This document shows, one piece after another, positions 1-5,771 of a stretch of 6,580 nucleotides of DNA. Position numbers and translations under genes: made by a program. The DNA is from SVQP01 sp045650025 (GTDB lineage Bacteria > Bacillota > Clostridia > Oscillospirales > CAG-272): assembly GCA_045650025.1 (NCBI GenBank), contig JAZRQR010000058.1, forward strand, positions 1 through 6,580. Direction: 5' to 3'. The notes under the pieces were generated by a model. It was not told the origin of the DNA. It searched no databases and saw only the letters and a list, made by a program, of their open reading frames with translations. The first letter of the stretch is position 1, and each line of letters begins with the position of its first letter.

Positions 1-603
1 GCCGCCAGCGAGCCCCATCACGATCGAGCCTATGATCTGGGGCACCTGTCCGAGCAGCTCGCCCGCGATCTGGGGCACTGCTTCTATGATTTTCCAGAGC
101 ATTTTCACGGCTGCCGAGAGAATGCTCGGGGCGTTTTTCAAGAGCGTGCCCGTAATACTGAGCACGATTTTCGGCAAATTCTGAGCCAGCGCCGAGACAA
201 TAGACGGGATAGCGCGCACTACGCTCATTAAAAAGTCGACCGACTTGTCGAGCAGCGTCGGCAGGCTATTTGTCAAAAAGTCGATAATTTTTTGCAAAAT
301 TTTCGGCAAATTTTCGCCGAGAGACGCCAGCACAGAGGGCAGGGCGTCGACGATCGAGCCCAGCGCCTGTTCTGCCGCGCTGAGTATGATCGGTATAGCG
401 TCAGAAAGAGCCGAGAGAATACTCTCTGCGATCTTCGGGAGCTCAGCCAGCAGCAAGGTGATCGTGGGCGGGATAGCCTGCACCAGTCCTAAAAACAGCT
501 GTGAGGCTGCACTCAAGAGCTGGGGCGCCATGCCGACAAGCGTCTGCACTAAAGTGCTGAGCAGCGAAGCGATTTTCGGCAAAATGACAGGCAAGAGCTC
601 GCC
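1..603 (-). repeat. 44-residue (132-nt) proline-patterned repeats in the tape measure protein
   Basis: Within the tape measure reading frame, prolines fall at residues 451, 462, 477, 495, 506, 521, 539, 550, 565, 583 and 594. This is an exact cycle of 11, 15 and 18 residues (44 in total). Each proline is followed by x-[I/V/L]; in the first case it is the second proline of the pair 451/452. Units lie at nt 340-471, 208-339, 76-207 and 1-75 (cut). A related but looser unit lies at 472-603, with P433 in phase and LPKI shifted by three residues. The array recurs at DNA level too: TCGGCAAATT occurs at 171-180 and 303-312, exactly 132 nt apart. The number of further units beyond the left edge is unknown. 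Confidence 0.85.
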
Positions 604-1821
604 CGCTTTTGAGGCGAGCTGCGTCACGAGGTTGCCCGCTGACGCGACAATGCCGTCAAAAATTCCGTTGATCTGCGACAGCCCGCCCGCAACGTCTCCG
701 CTCATGATCGACTGAAAAGCACCCGCGAGCTGCTTCACATAGGGCAGCACGCCCTGCAAGAGCGTCGCGCCTATGTTCTTGAAAATTGTCGAGATCGGCT
801 CAGCAACGGCGCCGAGCTCGTTCATTGTCTGCTCCATGTTGTGGGCTGCCTCGTTTGCTTCTACGAGGTCTTTGTTTGTCTCTTTGTAGCTGTCGTTCAG
901 CTCCTTGAGCCCGCTCTTTGCTAAGTAGTCCATGACGTACTGCTGCTTCTCTGCCTCTGTCGTCGTGGCTGCCAGCCCTGCGTTGAAGTCCTCAAGGTTG
1001 CCGCCGCTTCTCTCGATCAGCTCTGCGAATGGTCCGACCGCCTCGCCGACTGCGAGAGATTCCTGCAAGCCCTCGCTGAGAGCTTCAAAGTTTAGCCCGT
1101 CGAATTTCATAGAGGCGCCCGTGAGAGCGTCGGCGGCGTACTCGATCTGAGACGTGTCGAGCCCCGTCGCCATTAGCATGTTAAGCCCCTCCATTGCAGC
1201 GTCTGCGTCGCCCGTGACCGCCGTCACGTCGCTGATTTTGTCCTGTATGTTCTCAAAGCCCACGCCTGCAGCGTCTGCGTTCTGCTTGAGCTTCGCGAGC
1301 TCTGTGCGCGATTCTCTGGTGCTCTCAGCAAGCGCCAGAAAACCAGTGACCGCGCTCGCGGCTGCCGCCACGATAGCGCCGAGCCCGACAGCTGCACCTT
1401 TTGCAATACTGCCGATCGAGCTCATGCCCTTGCCGCCTTTTTTGCTGGCGTCGTTCATATCCTCAAGCGCTGCTGTGGTGTCCTTGAGCTGCTTCTCGCT
1501 CTTGTTGAGCTCCTCCGTTGCCTTGCTGATCTTTATGCGCATGTCGCTCGCCTGCTTGCTGGTAGGGTCGAGCCCTTCCGCGATCAGGCGATTATATTCA
1601 GCAGTGAGAGCTTTCACTTTTTCCTGCTGTATAGGTATGATTTTATTAAGGCGCTTTTGGTTGGCTTCGAGCCCCTCCTGCGAGTTGCTTGCGTCGTCCA
1701 TACCAGCCGCCGCCGCCTGCCATTCGCTGTTGGTTTCTTTTATAGCTCTATTTGCAGCTGCCAGCCCCGCCTTTAAGTCTGTTATATCAATCGAAAAACT
1801 GGCGCCGAGTGCCTCAGCCAT
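1..1821 (-). CDS. Tail tape measure protein (N-terminal 607 residues; continues past the left edge)
   Basis: Sets tail length and occupies the lumen of the tail tube during assembly. The frame is open without a stop from the ATG at 1819-1821 to base 1, so the C-terminus is missing. Start choice: AGGAGG at 1829-1834 lies 7 nt upstream. Visible parts are a charged, probably coiled-coil N-terminus (about residues 13-126, rich in K, E, Q), a Gly-Lys hinge (128-132), an Ala/Gly-rich hydrophobic segment (142-165), a helical region resembling the conserved core of phage tape measure proteins (about 167-345), and a long hydrophobic repeat region with regularly spaced prolines (about 407-607). Size, position directly after the frameshifting chaperone, and this composition are typical of the family. 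Such proteins commonly exceed 700 residues, so a sizeable part is probably outside the window. Whether a lytic or peptidase domain follows cannot be seen. Identification is strong; family-level detail is from memory. Confidence 0.93.
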   Translation of the reverse strand, partial: MAEALGASFSIDITDLKAGLAAANRAIKETNSEWQAAAAGMDDASNSQEGLEANQKRLNKIIPIQQEKVKALTAEYNRLIAEGLDPTSKQASDMRIKISKATEELNKSEKQLKDTTAALEDMNDASKKGGKGMSSIGSIAKGAAVGLGAIVAAAASAVTGFLALAESTRESRTELAKLKQNADAAGVGFENIQDKISDVTAVTGDADAAMEGLNMLMATGLDTSQIEYAADALTGASMKFDGLNFEALSEGLQESLAVGEAVGPFAELIERSGGNLEDFNAGLAATTTEAEKQQYVMDYLAKSGLKELNDSYKETNKDLVEANEAAHNMEQTMNELGAVAEPISTIFKNIGATLLQGVLPYVKQLAGAFQSIMSGDVAGGLSQINGIFDGIVASAGNLVTQLASKAGELLPVILPKIASLLSTLVQTLVGMAPQLLSAASQLFLGLVQAIPPTITLLLAELPKIAESILSALSDAIPIILSAAEQALGSIVDALPSVLASLGENLPKILQKIIDFLTNSLPTLLDKSVDFLMSVVRAIPSIVSALAQNLPKIVLSITGTLLKNAPSILSAAVKMLWKIIEAVPQIAGELLGQVPQIIGSIVMGLAGG

Positions 1822-1828
1822 TGTGCCG

Positions 1829-1834
1829 CCTCCT
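1829..1834 (-). promoter_or_regulatory. Ribosome binding site of the tape measure gene
   Basis: AGGAGG reads on the minus strand 7 nt before the ATG at 1819-1821, in the 34-nt gap after the chaperone extension's stop codon. It fixes the tape measure start and shows that the extension and the tape measure are separate proteins. Confidence 0.9.
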
Positions 1835-1855
1835 CTCTTTGTTCAATATTTCACA

Positions 1856-2421
1856 TTAGTACCAGCCGTCCGTCGCTGTGTTTTCGTCGACTCGTACTCT
1901 TTTTATTTTCCCGTTTGATGTTTCCACAGCGCTGCTTTTTTCTGGCGCTCGTCTGCTCTGCCCTCTCTTAATAAAGCGCTGTATCAGTGTGACGACCTCG
2001 TCAGCGTCCTGATCTCGCAGAGTAAACGGCGTGAGCGCTGGGAATGTTTTGCAGAGCCCTATCTGTATCTCGAAAAGTTCCTCATATAGCGAAAACGGGG
2101 CGGCAGATTCGCCGCCCTGCTGCCCCTCTACGCGTTTTTTGATTCACTACCGAGCAGAGCCTCTGCTTTACGCTGTAGCTGTTTGAACACGTTCACGACG
2201 TCGAAAAAATCAGCGAGAGCCATGTGCTCGTCGGTCATGTTCGGAAAAATCGCTTTTACTACGCGCTTGATCTCCCCGATATACTGCGCGGGCTTTTTGC
2301 CCTCGTTGTCCTCGCTGATCTTGATCGCCTCCTCAAGCAGTCCAAAGCGCACGCGCGTCTGCTCGTAGGTCTTTATGATCTCGTCGTTTTCGTCGTAGAT
2401 GTGTAAAGTAAAAGTTCCCAT
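1856..2421 (-). CDS. Tail assembly chaperone, long form made by -1 frameshift (gpGT-like fusion)
   Basis: Predicted 188-residue protein. It shares residues 1-96 with the short chaperone, then shifts to the -1 frame at the heptamer 2134-2140, re-reading base 2134, and runs 92 more codons to TAA at 1856-1858. The extension has no good start or ribosome binding site of its own, is open throughout, and fills what would otherwise be a 306-nt gap before the tape measure gene. It holds a mixed hydrophobic helical stretch (LYEELFEIQIGL, then LTPFTLRDQDADEV) and a basic tail (KIKRVRV). In lambda and many other siphophages the equivalent long form binds both the tape measure and tail tube proteins, while the short form coats the tape measure; position and architecture match exactly. 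The frameshift is inferred from sequence, not measured. An alternative is that the extension is a decayed or separately translated ORF, but this is less likely. Confidence 0.88.
2098..2117 (-). promoter_or_regulatory. GC-only hairpin downstream of the slippery site, likely frameshift stimulator
   Basis: GGGCGGC (2111-2117) pairs perfectly with GCCGCCC (2098-2104) around a 6-nt loop, giving seven G-C pairs. The stem begins 16 nt after the heptamer, longer than the usual 5-9 nt. Competing pairings start nearer: GGGGC at 2122-2126 with GCCCC at 2097-2101 (7-nt spacer), or GGCAG at 2120-2124 with CTGCC at 2102-2106 (9-nt spacer). A stimulatory structure is plausible, but which fold forms is not decidable by eye. 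Confidence 0.6.
2128..2421 (-). CDS. Tail assembly chaperone, short form (gpG-like)
   Basis: 97-residue, charged, helix-rich protein that ends at TAG (2128-2130) when ribosomes do not shift. It lies between the major tail protein and the tape measure protein, the standard place for the tail assembly chaperone, which coats and solubilises the tape measure before tube polymerisation and is absent from the finished virion. The N-terminus (TFTLHIYDENDEIIKTYE) resembles the short beta-strand opening of Firmicutes phage chaperones. The rest is helical, with hydrophobic positions in FFDVVNVFKQL near residues 71-81. The start is supported by GGGAGGGT at 2427-2434, 5 nt upstream. Its function is assigned mainly from position, size and the frameshift signal at its 3' end; sequence similarity in this family is usually weak. 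Confidence 0.88.
   Translation of the reverse strand: MGTFTLHIYDENDEIIKTYEQTRVRFGLLEEAIKISEDNEGKKPAQYIGEIKRVVKAIFPNMTDEHMALADFFDVVNVFKQLQRKAEALLGSESKNA
2134..2140 (-). promoter_or_regulatory. -1 ribosomal frameshift slippery heptamer (A AAA AAC)
   Basis: On the minus strand the short chaperone frame reads TCA AAA AAC GCG TAG. The heptamer A AAA AAC therefore sits in the required X XXY YYZ phase, three nt before the zero-frame stop at 2128-2130. Slippage by one base gives AAA AAA CGC and opens the 92-codon extension. This is one of the most efficient known heptamers in bacteria and is a common signal in phage tail chaperone genes. Confidence 0.9.
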
Positions 2422-2443
2422 TTTTTACCCTCCCTTTTTAGGT

Positions 2444-3052
2444 TCAAGTCGACGCTTTTGCCTTGAGCGTGTCAGGCGTTACAACAGCAGTGAACCAGCT
2501 CGAAACGTCGGTCTTTCCGTCGTCGTCTGCTACGACGCCTTTCGCTGCCTTGTTGTTCTTTTTGAACACGTGGTTCGTATATACGCCCGCGTATTCGATC
2601 GACTGCCCCTGCGAGTCGGTGCTGTCGTCCTCCGTTTTGGCTGCCTCGTCGGGGACGTTTGCAAACGTGCCCTTGAGCCTCCAGACGTAACGCCACGAGC
2701 CGTCCGTCTTTCTCATGCGATAGCCGAGAGCGTACTGCTTCTCCGTGGGCTCGTCGTCAATAAAGGCGCCCGTGGTGGGGTCGATCGACTTGCCCGTGAT
2801 CTTCGAGAGCTTCTCAAGAGAGAGAACAGGCACAGCGATCGCGATCGTGTCGTCGCCCTCTACTCTGAAAACAATCTTCGGCTTGTTGTTGTAAAATTTC
2901 TTTTGCTTCTGCGTCTCGACTGTCTTGCTGATCTCCGCGAAGTCGCTCAACAGCTCAGGGGTTCCCGTGGTATATTCTTCTTTCGTGTCCGCGGTCACTT
3001 CTGCGATATAGAGATCGTCAACGCCTCTAAATTCAACAGTTTTTTCGCTCAT
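2444..3052 (-). CDS. Major tail protein, phi13-type tube protein
   Basis: 202-residue protein that should polymerise into hexameric rings forming the tail tube around the tape measure protein. The sequence matches the pattern I know for the phi13 family of Firmicutes phage tail proteins: an early VDDLYIAEV strand (residues 11-19), a middle segment with LGYRMRKTDG followed by WRYVWRLKGTF (about 109-130), and YAGVYTNHVFKKN (about 154-166) near the C-terminal third. Length fits the family (about 190-210). No extra C-terminal Ig-like domain is present. GGAGGT at 3059-3064, 6 nt before the ATG, supports the start. The gene sits 13 nt after the tail-terminator-like gene and 22 nt before the chaperone gene, the normal order. 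Confidence 0.93.
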   Translation of the reverse strand: MSEKTVEFRGVDDLYIAEVTADTKEEYTTGTPELLSDFAEISKTVETQKQKKFYNNKPKIVFRVEGDDTIAIAVPVLSLEKLSKITGKSIDPTTGAFIDDEPTEKQYALGYRMRKTDGSWRYVWRLKGTFANVPDEAAKTEDDSTDSQGQSIEYAGVYTNHVFKKNNKAAKGVVADDDGKTDVSSWFTAVVTPDTLKAKAST

Positions 3053-3065
3053 TGTTGTACCTCCG

Positions 3066-3416
3066 TCAATAAAGTTCTGACTTGTGGGCTGTTATACGCC
3101 GCCCTATGTGCGTCTTGAGGCTGCTGCTTGCGCCCTCGCCTCTGCCCTCTACAGCCCAGCCAGCAGCGCGAAGAGCTGCTATAAGCCCGTCGAGCTCTTT
3201 CTGTGCTGTGATAGGGTCGTCAATGGTGTACAAGTACACCCAGCAGCTGCACACGCTGCGTGTCGGTCTATTGTTATAATGCGACGCGTCAGGCGTTGCA
3301 AAATTCCAATAGGTATAGTAGCGCGGCAGGGTCGTCGCCTCCTCCTCGGTCATGGTGCCCTGTAGATATACTGGCAGCCCGCGCGCCTCTATGATGTTTG
3401 TTAATTGCTCTATCAT
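3066..3416 (-). CDS. Tail-terminator-like / tail completion protein
   Basis: 116-residue protein immediately upstream of the major tail protein and downstream of the gp10-like protein, where siphophages keep the tail terminator, which caps the finished tube and joins it to the head. Visible features: an N-terminal helix, PRYYTYWNFATPDASHYNN (about residues 31-49), a strand-rich WVYLYTIDDP (about 59-68), a helix KELDGLIAALRAAGW, and a C-terminal strand region. This order of helices and strands and the YYTYWN...HYNN motif are familiar from Firmicutes phage proteins of this position. Its ATG overlaps the gp10-like stop codon (ATGA, 3413-3416), implying translational coupling; GGAGGAGG lies at 3427-3434. 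Function is inferred from position and overall pattern. Confidence 0.72.
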   Translation of the reverse strand: MIEQLTNIIEARGLPVYLQGTMTEEEATTLPRYYTYWNFATPDASHYNNRPTRSVCSCWVYLYTIDDPITAQKELDGLIAALRAAGWAVEGRGEGASSSLKTHIGRRITAHKSELY

Positions 3417-3853
3417 TTCGGCAATGCCTCCTCCAGTATCTTATTGAGCCCCGCCGTGACCTCTTTTTTATAAGCCTTTGCAGCCTTGTCACGAGCTGGA
3501 GCTATAAACGGGTCAGGCTGCTGCCGTCCGTGCTTCTGTCGGTGCGGTGTCCCGTACTCAGTGTATAGGGCTATATAGCCGCCCCCGTCTCCCTCTCCAT
3601 ACTCGCCCAGCTTAAAACCTGCCGTGCAGCTTATGACATTATGCTCATTTTTGACGACTGGCTCCATGATCGCGTCGAGGCTCTCCTGCGGCAGGTCGCG
3701 CGCCTGAGCGCCCGCCGTGATCTCCTGCGTGAAGTCTTTCGCAGCCTTGAGCATAGCGTCGGTCACGACCTTGACAGCCTTGTCCTCTGCTACCTTGAGC
3801 GCCTGCTCAAATTGAGAAAAGCCTTTCGTGGTGAGCCTGAGCTTTGTCGCCAT
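3413..3853 (-). CDS. HK97 gp10-like head-tail/tail-completion protein
   Basis: 146 residues from the ATG at 3851-3853. Members of the HK97 gp10 family act at the head-tail junction or in tail completion. Family-like features are an N-terminal helix (FSQFEQALKVAEDKAVKVV), a long helix around KAAKDFTQEITAGA, the tyrosine/glycine signature YIALYTEYGTPH in the middle, and the near-C-terminal DPFIAPARDKA followed by a helix. Start choice: an in-frame ATG nine codons upstream (3878-3880) has no ribosome binding site and overlaps the previous gene by 28 nt, whereas the ATG at 3853 has AGGGGGG (3862-3868) 8 nt upstream and forms a TAATG stop-start overlap with the head-closure gene. The 3' end overlaps the next gene by 4 nt. 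Confidence 0.86.
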   Translation of the reverse strand: MATKLRLTTKGFSQFEQALKVAEDKAVKVVTDAMLKAAKDFTQEITAGAQARDLPQESLDAIMEPVVKNEHNVISCTAGFKLGEYGEGDGGGYIALYTEYGTPHRQKHGRQQPDPFIAPARDKAAKAYKKEVTAGLNKILEEALPK

Positions 3854-4203
3854 TATGCGCGCCCCCCTATGTATTGACATTTGAATTTTAGAAAAGCATG
3901 CGCCTGCTCTATGTCCTCGGGGCGTCCTATGATCTCATAGACGCTGCCGTCAGAGAAAACGAGCTGCCCGCTGCTCTTTATGTCCTCTCGGTATCGCGTG
4001 ACAATACTCAGGGTGTCGACTACTTGCAGCACGCCGTTGATCGTTTGCTCGGTGCCTCCGTAGCTCTTGGCGTTCACAAATATGACGCCCTTGTCAGCAT
4101 ATACAGGCGTGTGCTTGCCTGCGGCTGATTTCGTGCCCGTGCACTCTCTGAGGGTCGCAGGCGTGAACATTGCCCGCGCCTCGGGTGGTGTGTATGTCAT
4201 CAT
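3853..4203 (-). CDS. Head-closure / head-tail joining protein (SPP1 gp16-like)
   Basis: 116-residue protein resembling the phage head-tail adaptor (head-tail joining) family, which closes the DNA exit channel below the connector ring and provides the tail docking surface. The sequence shows the expected small beta-barrel pattern: a variable N-terminus, strands around GVIFVNAKSYGG and DTLSIVTRYREDI, then SDGSVYEIIGRPEDI and the closing strand FLKFKCQYIGG. The IIGRPEDI...LKFKC ending is typical of the family. AGGAGG at 4214-4219 lies 10 nt before the first of two adjacent ATG codons, so the first (4201-4203) is preferred. The stop TAA shares one base with the next gene's ATG, suggesting coupled translation. 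Confidence 0.86.
   Translation of the reverse strand: MMTYTPPEARAMFTPATLRECTGTKSAAGKHTPVYADKGVIFVNAKSYGGTEQTINGVLQVVDTLSIVTRYREDIKSSGQLVFSDGSVYEIIGRPEDIEQAHAFLKFKCQYIGGRA
3862..3868 (-). promoter_or_regulatory. Ribosome binding site deciding the gp10-like start
   Basis: AGGGGGG on the minus strand, 8 nt before the ATG at 3851-3853 and inside the final codons of the head-closure gene. A run of six G is an unusual Shine-Dalgarno variant compared with the GGAGG cores elsewhere in the window. No such motif precedes the upstream alternative ATG at 3878-3880. Confidence 0.7.
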
Positions 4204-4221
4204 AGCTGCCGCGCCTCCTGT

Positions 4222-4506
4222 CTATTGCTCGGCGTCGTCGGACGGGTGCGCCAGCGCAGCCTTTACAATCTTGTCTTTATACATTTGACTGTAGTCGGCT
4301 GCGCCGCCGTCAAGCCTCATTGTGTCCTTTACGCCTTGCAGGATAATACCGACAGCAGCCTCGCTTTCGATATAGCTCTGAGCTATTCCCGACTGTTTCA
4401 TGTCGTTTTTTACGTCGTCAATAATCACTTGCAGCGCCGCGTCTTGGTAGCTGTCAGTGATATAGAGCGCCGCCTTGATCTTTGTCAAAAGTTCAGCCGC
4501 TGTCAT
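4222..4506 (-). CDS. Head-tail connector protein (HK97 gp6-like)
   Basis: 94-residue, mostly helical acidic protein directly after the major capsid gene. Members of the gp6-like connector family form a ring under the portal to extend the DNA channel. The N-terminal half reads as an amphipathic helix (AELLTKIKAAL) followed by a helix with DAALQVIIDDVKNDM; the second half has AAVGIILQGVKDTMR and MYKDKIVKAAL, the usual four-helix arrangement of these short connectors. Length (about 90-110) fits. GGAGGGAG (4511-4518) precedes the ATG by 4 nt, supporting the start. It lies 16 nt after the capsid stop and 18 nt before the head-closure gene. Confidence 0.83.
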   Translation of the reverse strand: MTAAELLTKIKAALYITDSYQDAALQVIIDDVKNDMKQSGIAQSYIESEAAVGIILQGVKDTMRLDGGAADYSQMYKDKIVKAALAHPSDDAEQ

Positions 4507-4522
4507 GGTTTACTCCCTCCGA

Positions 4523-5764
4523 TCAGGCGCCAGCGCCTACAGTTGCGACGACGAAGCCGCCCTTCTTGATGATCGCGCCGCCGAGCTCAACGTCGCCGAC
4601 GATCGTCAGCATGAGCTTGTCGATTGCGAAGTCCTCAGAGACATTGATCTCATAATTTCCGAACAGTCCGAGCTCGAAGTTCTTAGGCTGTCCGTAAATG
4701 AGCTTGCCCTCTGCCAGATTGCTATTGAGGCAATACTTGACAGCCAGCCCGCCGTCCTTGATAATGCCCGTGTTCGGGTTGCTGGTGTCGGGCGTGATTT
4801 CGTAAATTGCCTTTTTCTCCTGAGTGCCGCGAACGTCGCCGAATTTAACGAGGTCTTTCTTGCTCAGGAACAGCACAGCGTCGCCGACGACGTTCTCGTC
4901 GCCGCCATAATTGAGCGCGATCTTGCGCAGGGTGTCTGCAGCGATTGCAGTCACAGCAACAGCCTCGGTCAGCTTGTCGGCGTCTGCGACGATCTTGTCG
5001 GTGATAAGCTTCGCAGCGTATGCTCTGAGAGCTACGAGTGCGGACGCTCTGACCTTCTCGGTGTAGTTGAGGGGCGACTGCTTGCGCACCTGCTTGCTGA
5101 TGTAGCTCAGCACGGCAGCCGTCTCGGGGTCAATGTCAACATATGCGAACGCGGGCTCGCTGTTGGCTGCTGCCGCGCCCTCGGTCTGCTTCGCAGCAGC
5201 TGCCTGTGCGGTCTGAATTGCCACGCGATACTTGCCCATGCCCTCGCAGTTCGTGACCTTTACCATGTCAACGATCGAGCTCACAGTGTTGAACATTTCG
5301 TTAATGCCGCCGACCTCGGTCGGGGTTGCGATCTTGCCGCTGGAGATCAGCACGCTGCGCGCCTCGGGTGCGCCGATCGACATGCGATTGGTCGCTGCGA
5401 AGTTCTGCGCACGCTTCTCTGCCTCATTCGCCTGCTGCGCCCCTCTCTTTTCGGTGGTCTTGGTGCCGCCGTAGGTTGCTACAGGATTGAAGCCGCGCTG
5501 CTCTGCGCCTGCTGCGCCTGCGCTGCGCTTCTCCTCTGGCTTTTCCTCGGTGTTCTCTGCCGCAGCCTCCTCTGCTGCCTCGGTTGCTTCTGCGTCAGCC
5601 AGCGCTGCCTCCAGCTCGGTGATCTCGTCTCTGAGAGCGAGAAGGGTCTCGCCGATCGAGCGAAGCTCCTCGACAGTGTTCGCCTCCTTGTTGCGGGTTT
5701 CTGCCGCCTTGTACGCTGCGCGCTTTGCGTCAAGCATTTTCTTGATTCTTTCAGACATTTTCAT
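4523..5764 (-). CDS. HK97-fold major capsid protein with N-terminal scaffold domain
   Basis: 413-residue capsid subunit. Residues 1-52 form a charged coiled coil; 52-82 are a low-complexity Ala/Glu linker; 83-125 are a flexible Gly/Lys/Arg region. Together these look like a delta-type scaffold domain removed by the neighbouring protease. The shell domain appears to begin around PEARSVLISSGKIATPT (133-149) and continues with INEMFNTVSSIVDMVKV (154-170), a pattern characteristic of Firmicutes HK97-type capsid proteins. Later segments include SYISKQVRKQSPLN (220-233), AVLFLSKKDLVKF (296-308) and the C-terminal strands GNYEINVSEDFAIDKLML (369-386). No separate scaffold gene is present, consistent with a fused one. 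GGAGGT at 5774-5779 is 9 nt before the ATG. The exact cleavage site cannot be read from sequence alone. Confidence 0.95.
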   Translation of the reverse strand: MKMSERIKKMLDAKRAAYKAAETRNKEANTVEELRSIGETLLALRDEITELEAALADAEATEAAEEAAAENTEEKPEEKRSAGAAGAEQRGFNPVATYGGTKTTEKRGAQQANEAEKRAQNFAATNRMSIGAPEARSVLISSGKIATPTEVGGINEMFNTVSSIVDMVKVTNCEGMGKYRVAIQTAQAAAAKQTEGAAAANSEPAFAYVDIDPETAAVLSYISKQVRKQSPLNYTEKVRASALVALRAYAAKLITDKIVADADKLTEAVAVTAIAADTLRKIALNYGGDENVVGDAVLFLSKKDLVKFGDVRGTQEKKAIYEITPDTSNPNTGIIKDGGLAVKYCLNSNLAEGKLIYGQPKNFELGLFGNYEINVSEDFAIDKLMLTIVGDVELGGAIIKKGGFVVATVGAGA

Positions 5765-5771
5765 GATGTTT

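Noticed and set aside
1..603. CRISPR-like or regulatory direct repeat array
   Set aside because: The 132-nt period is an in-frame protein repeat with diverged DNA, not identical repeats with unique spacers.
245..715. 156-codon plus-strand open frame at the left
   Set aside because: Antisense to the repeat region of the tape measure protein; its apparent regularity only mirrors the 132-nt repeat.
1154..1918. 254-codon plus-strand open frame opposite the tape measure and chaperone extension
   Set aside because: Ser/Ala-rich antisense frame of the tape measure protein, with no family resemblance; the minus-strand reading explains this DNA fully.
2093..2117. GC-rich hairpin followed by GTTTT, resembling a Rho-independent terminator on the minus strand
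   Set aside because: The T run is only four bases and does not follow the stem directly, and it would stop transcription before the tape measure gene. A role as frameshift stimulator fits better.
2399..3118. 239-codon plus-strand open frame opposite the major tail protein
   Set aside because: Antisense shadow with no credible start signal, crossing three well-supported minus-strand genes.
3854..3880. Upstream ATG at 3878-3880 for the gp10-like gene (adds nine residues)
   Set aside because: No ribosome binding site before it and a larger overlap with the head-closure gene; the ATG at 3851-3853 has one and forms a TAATG junction.
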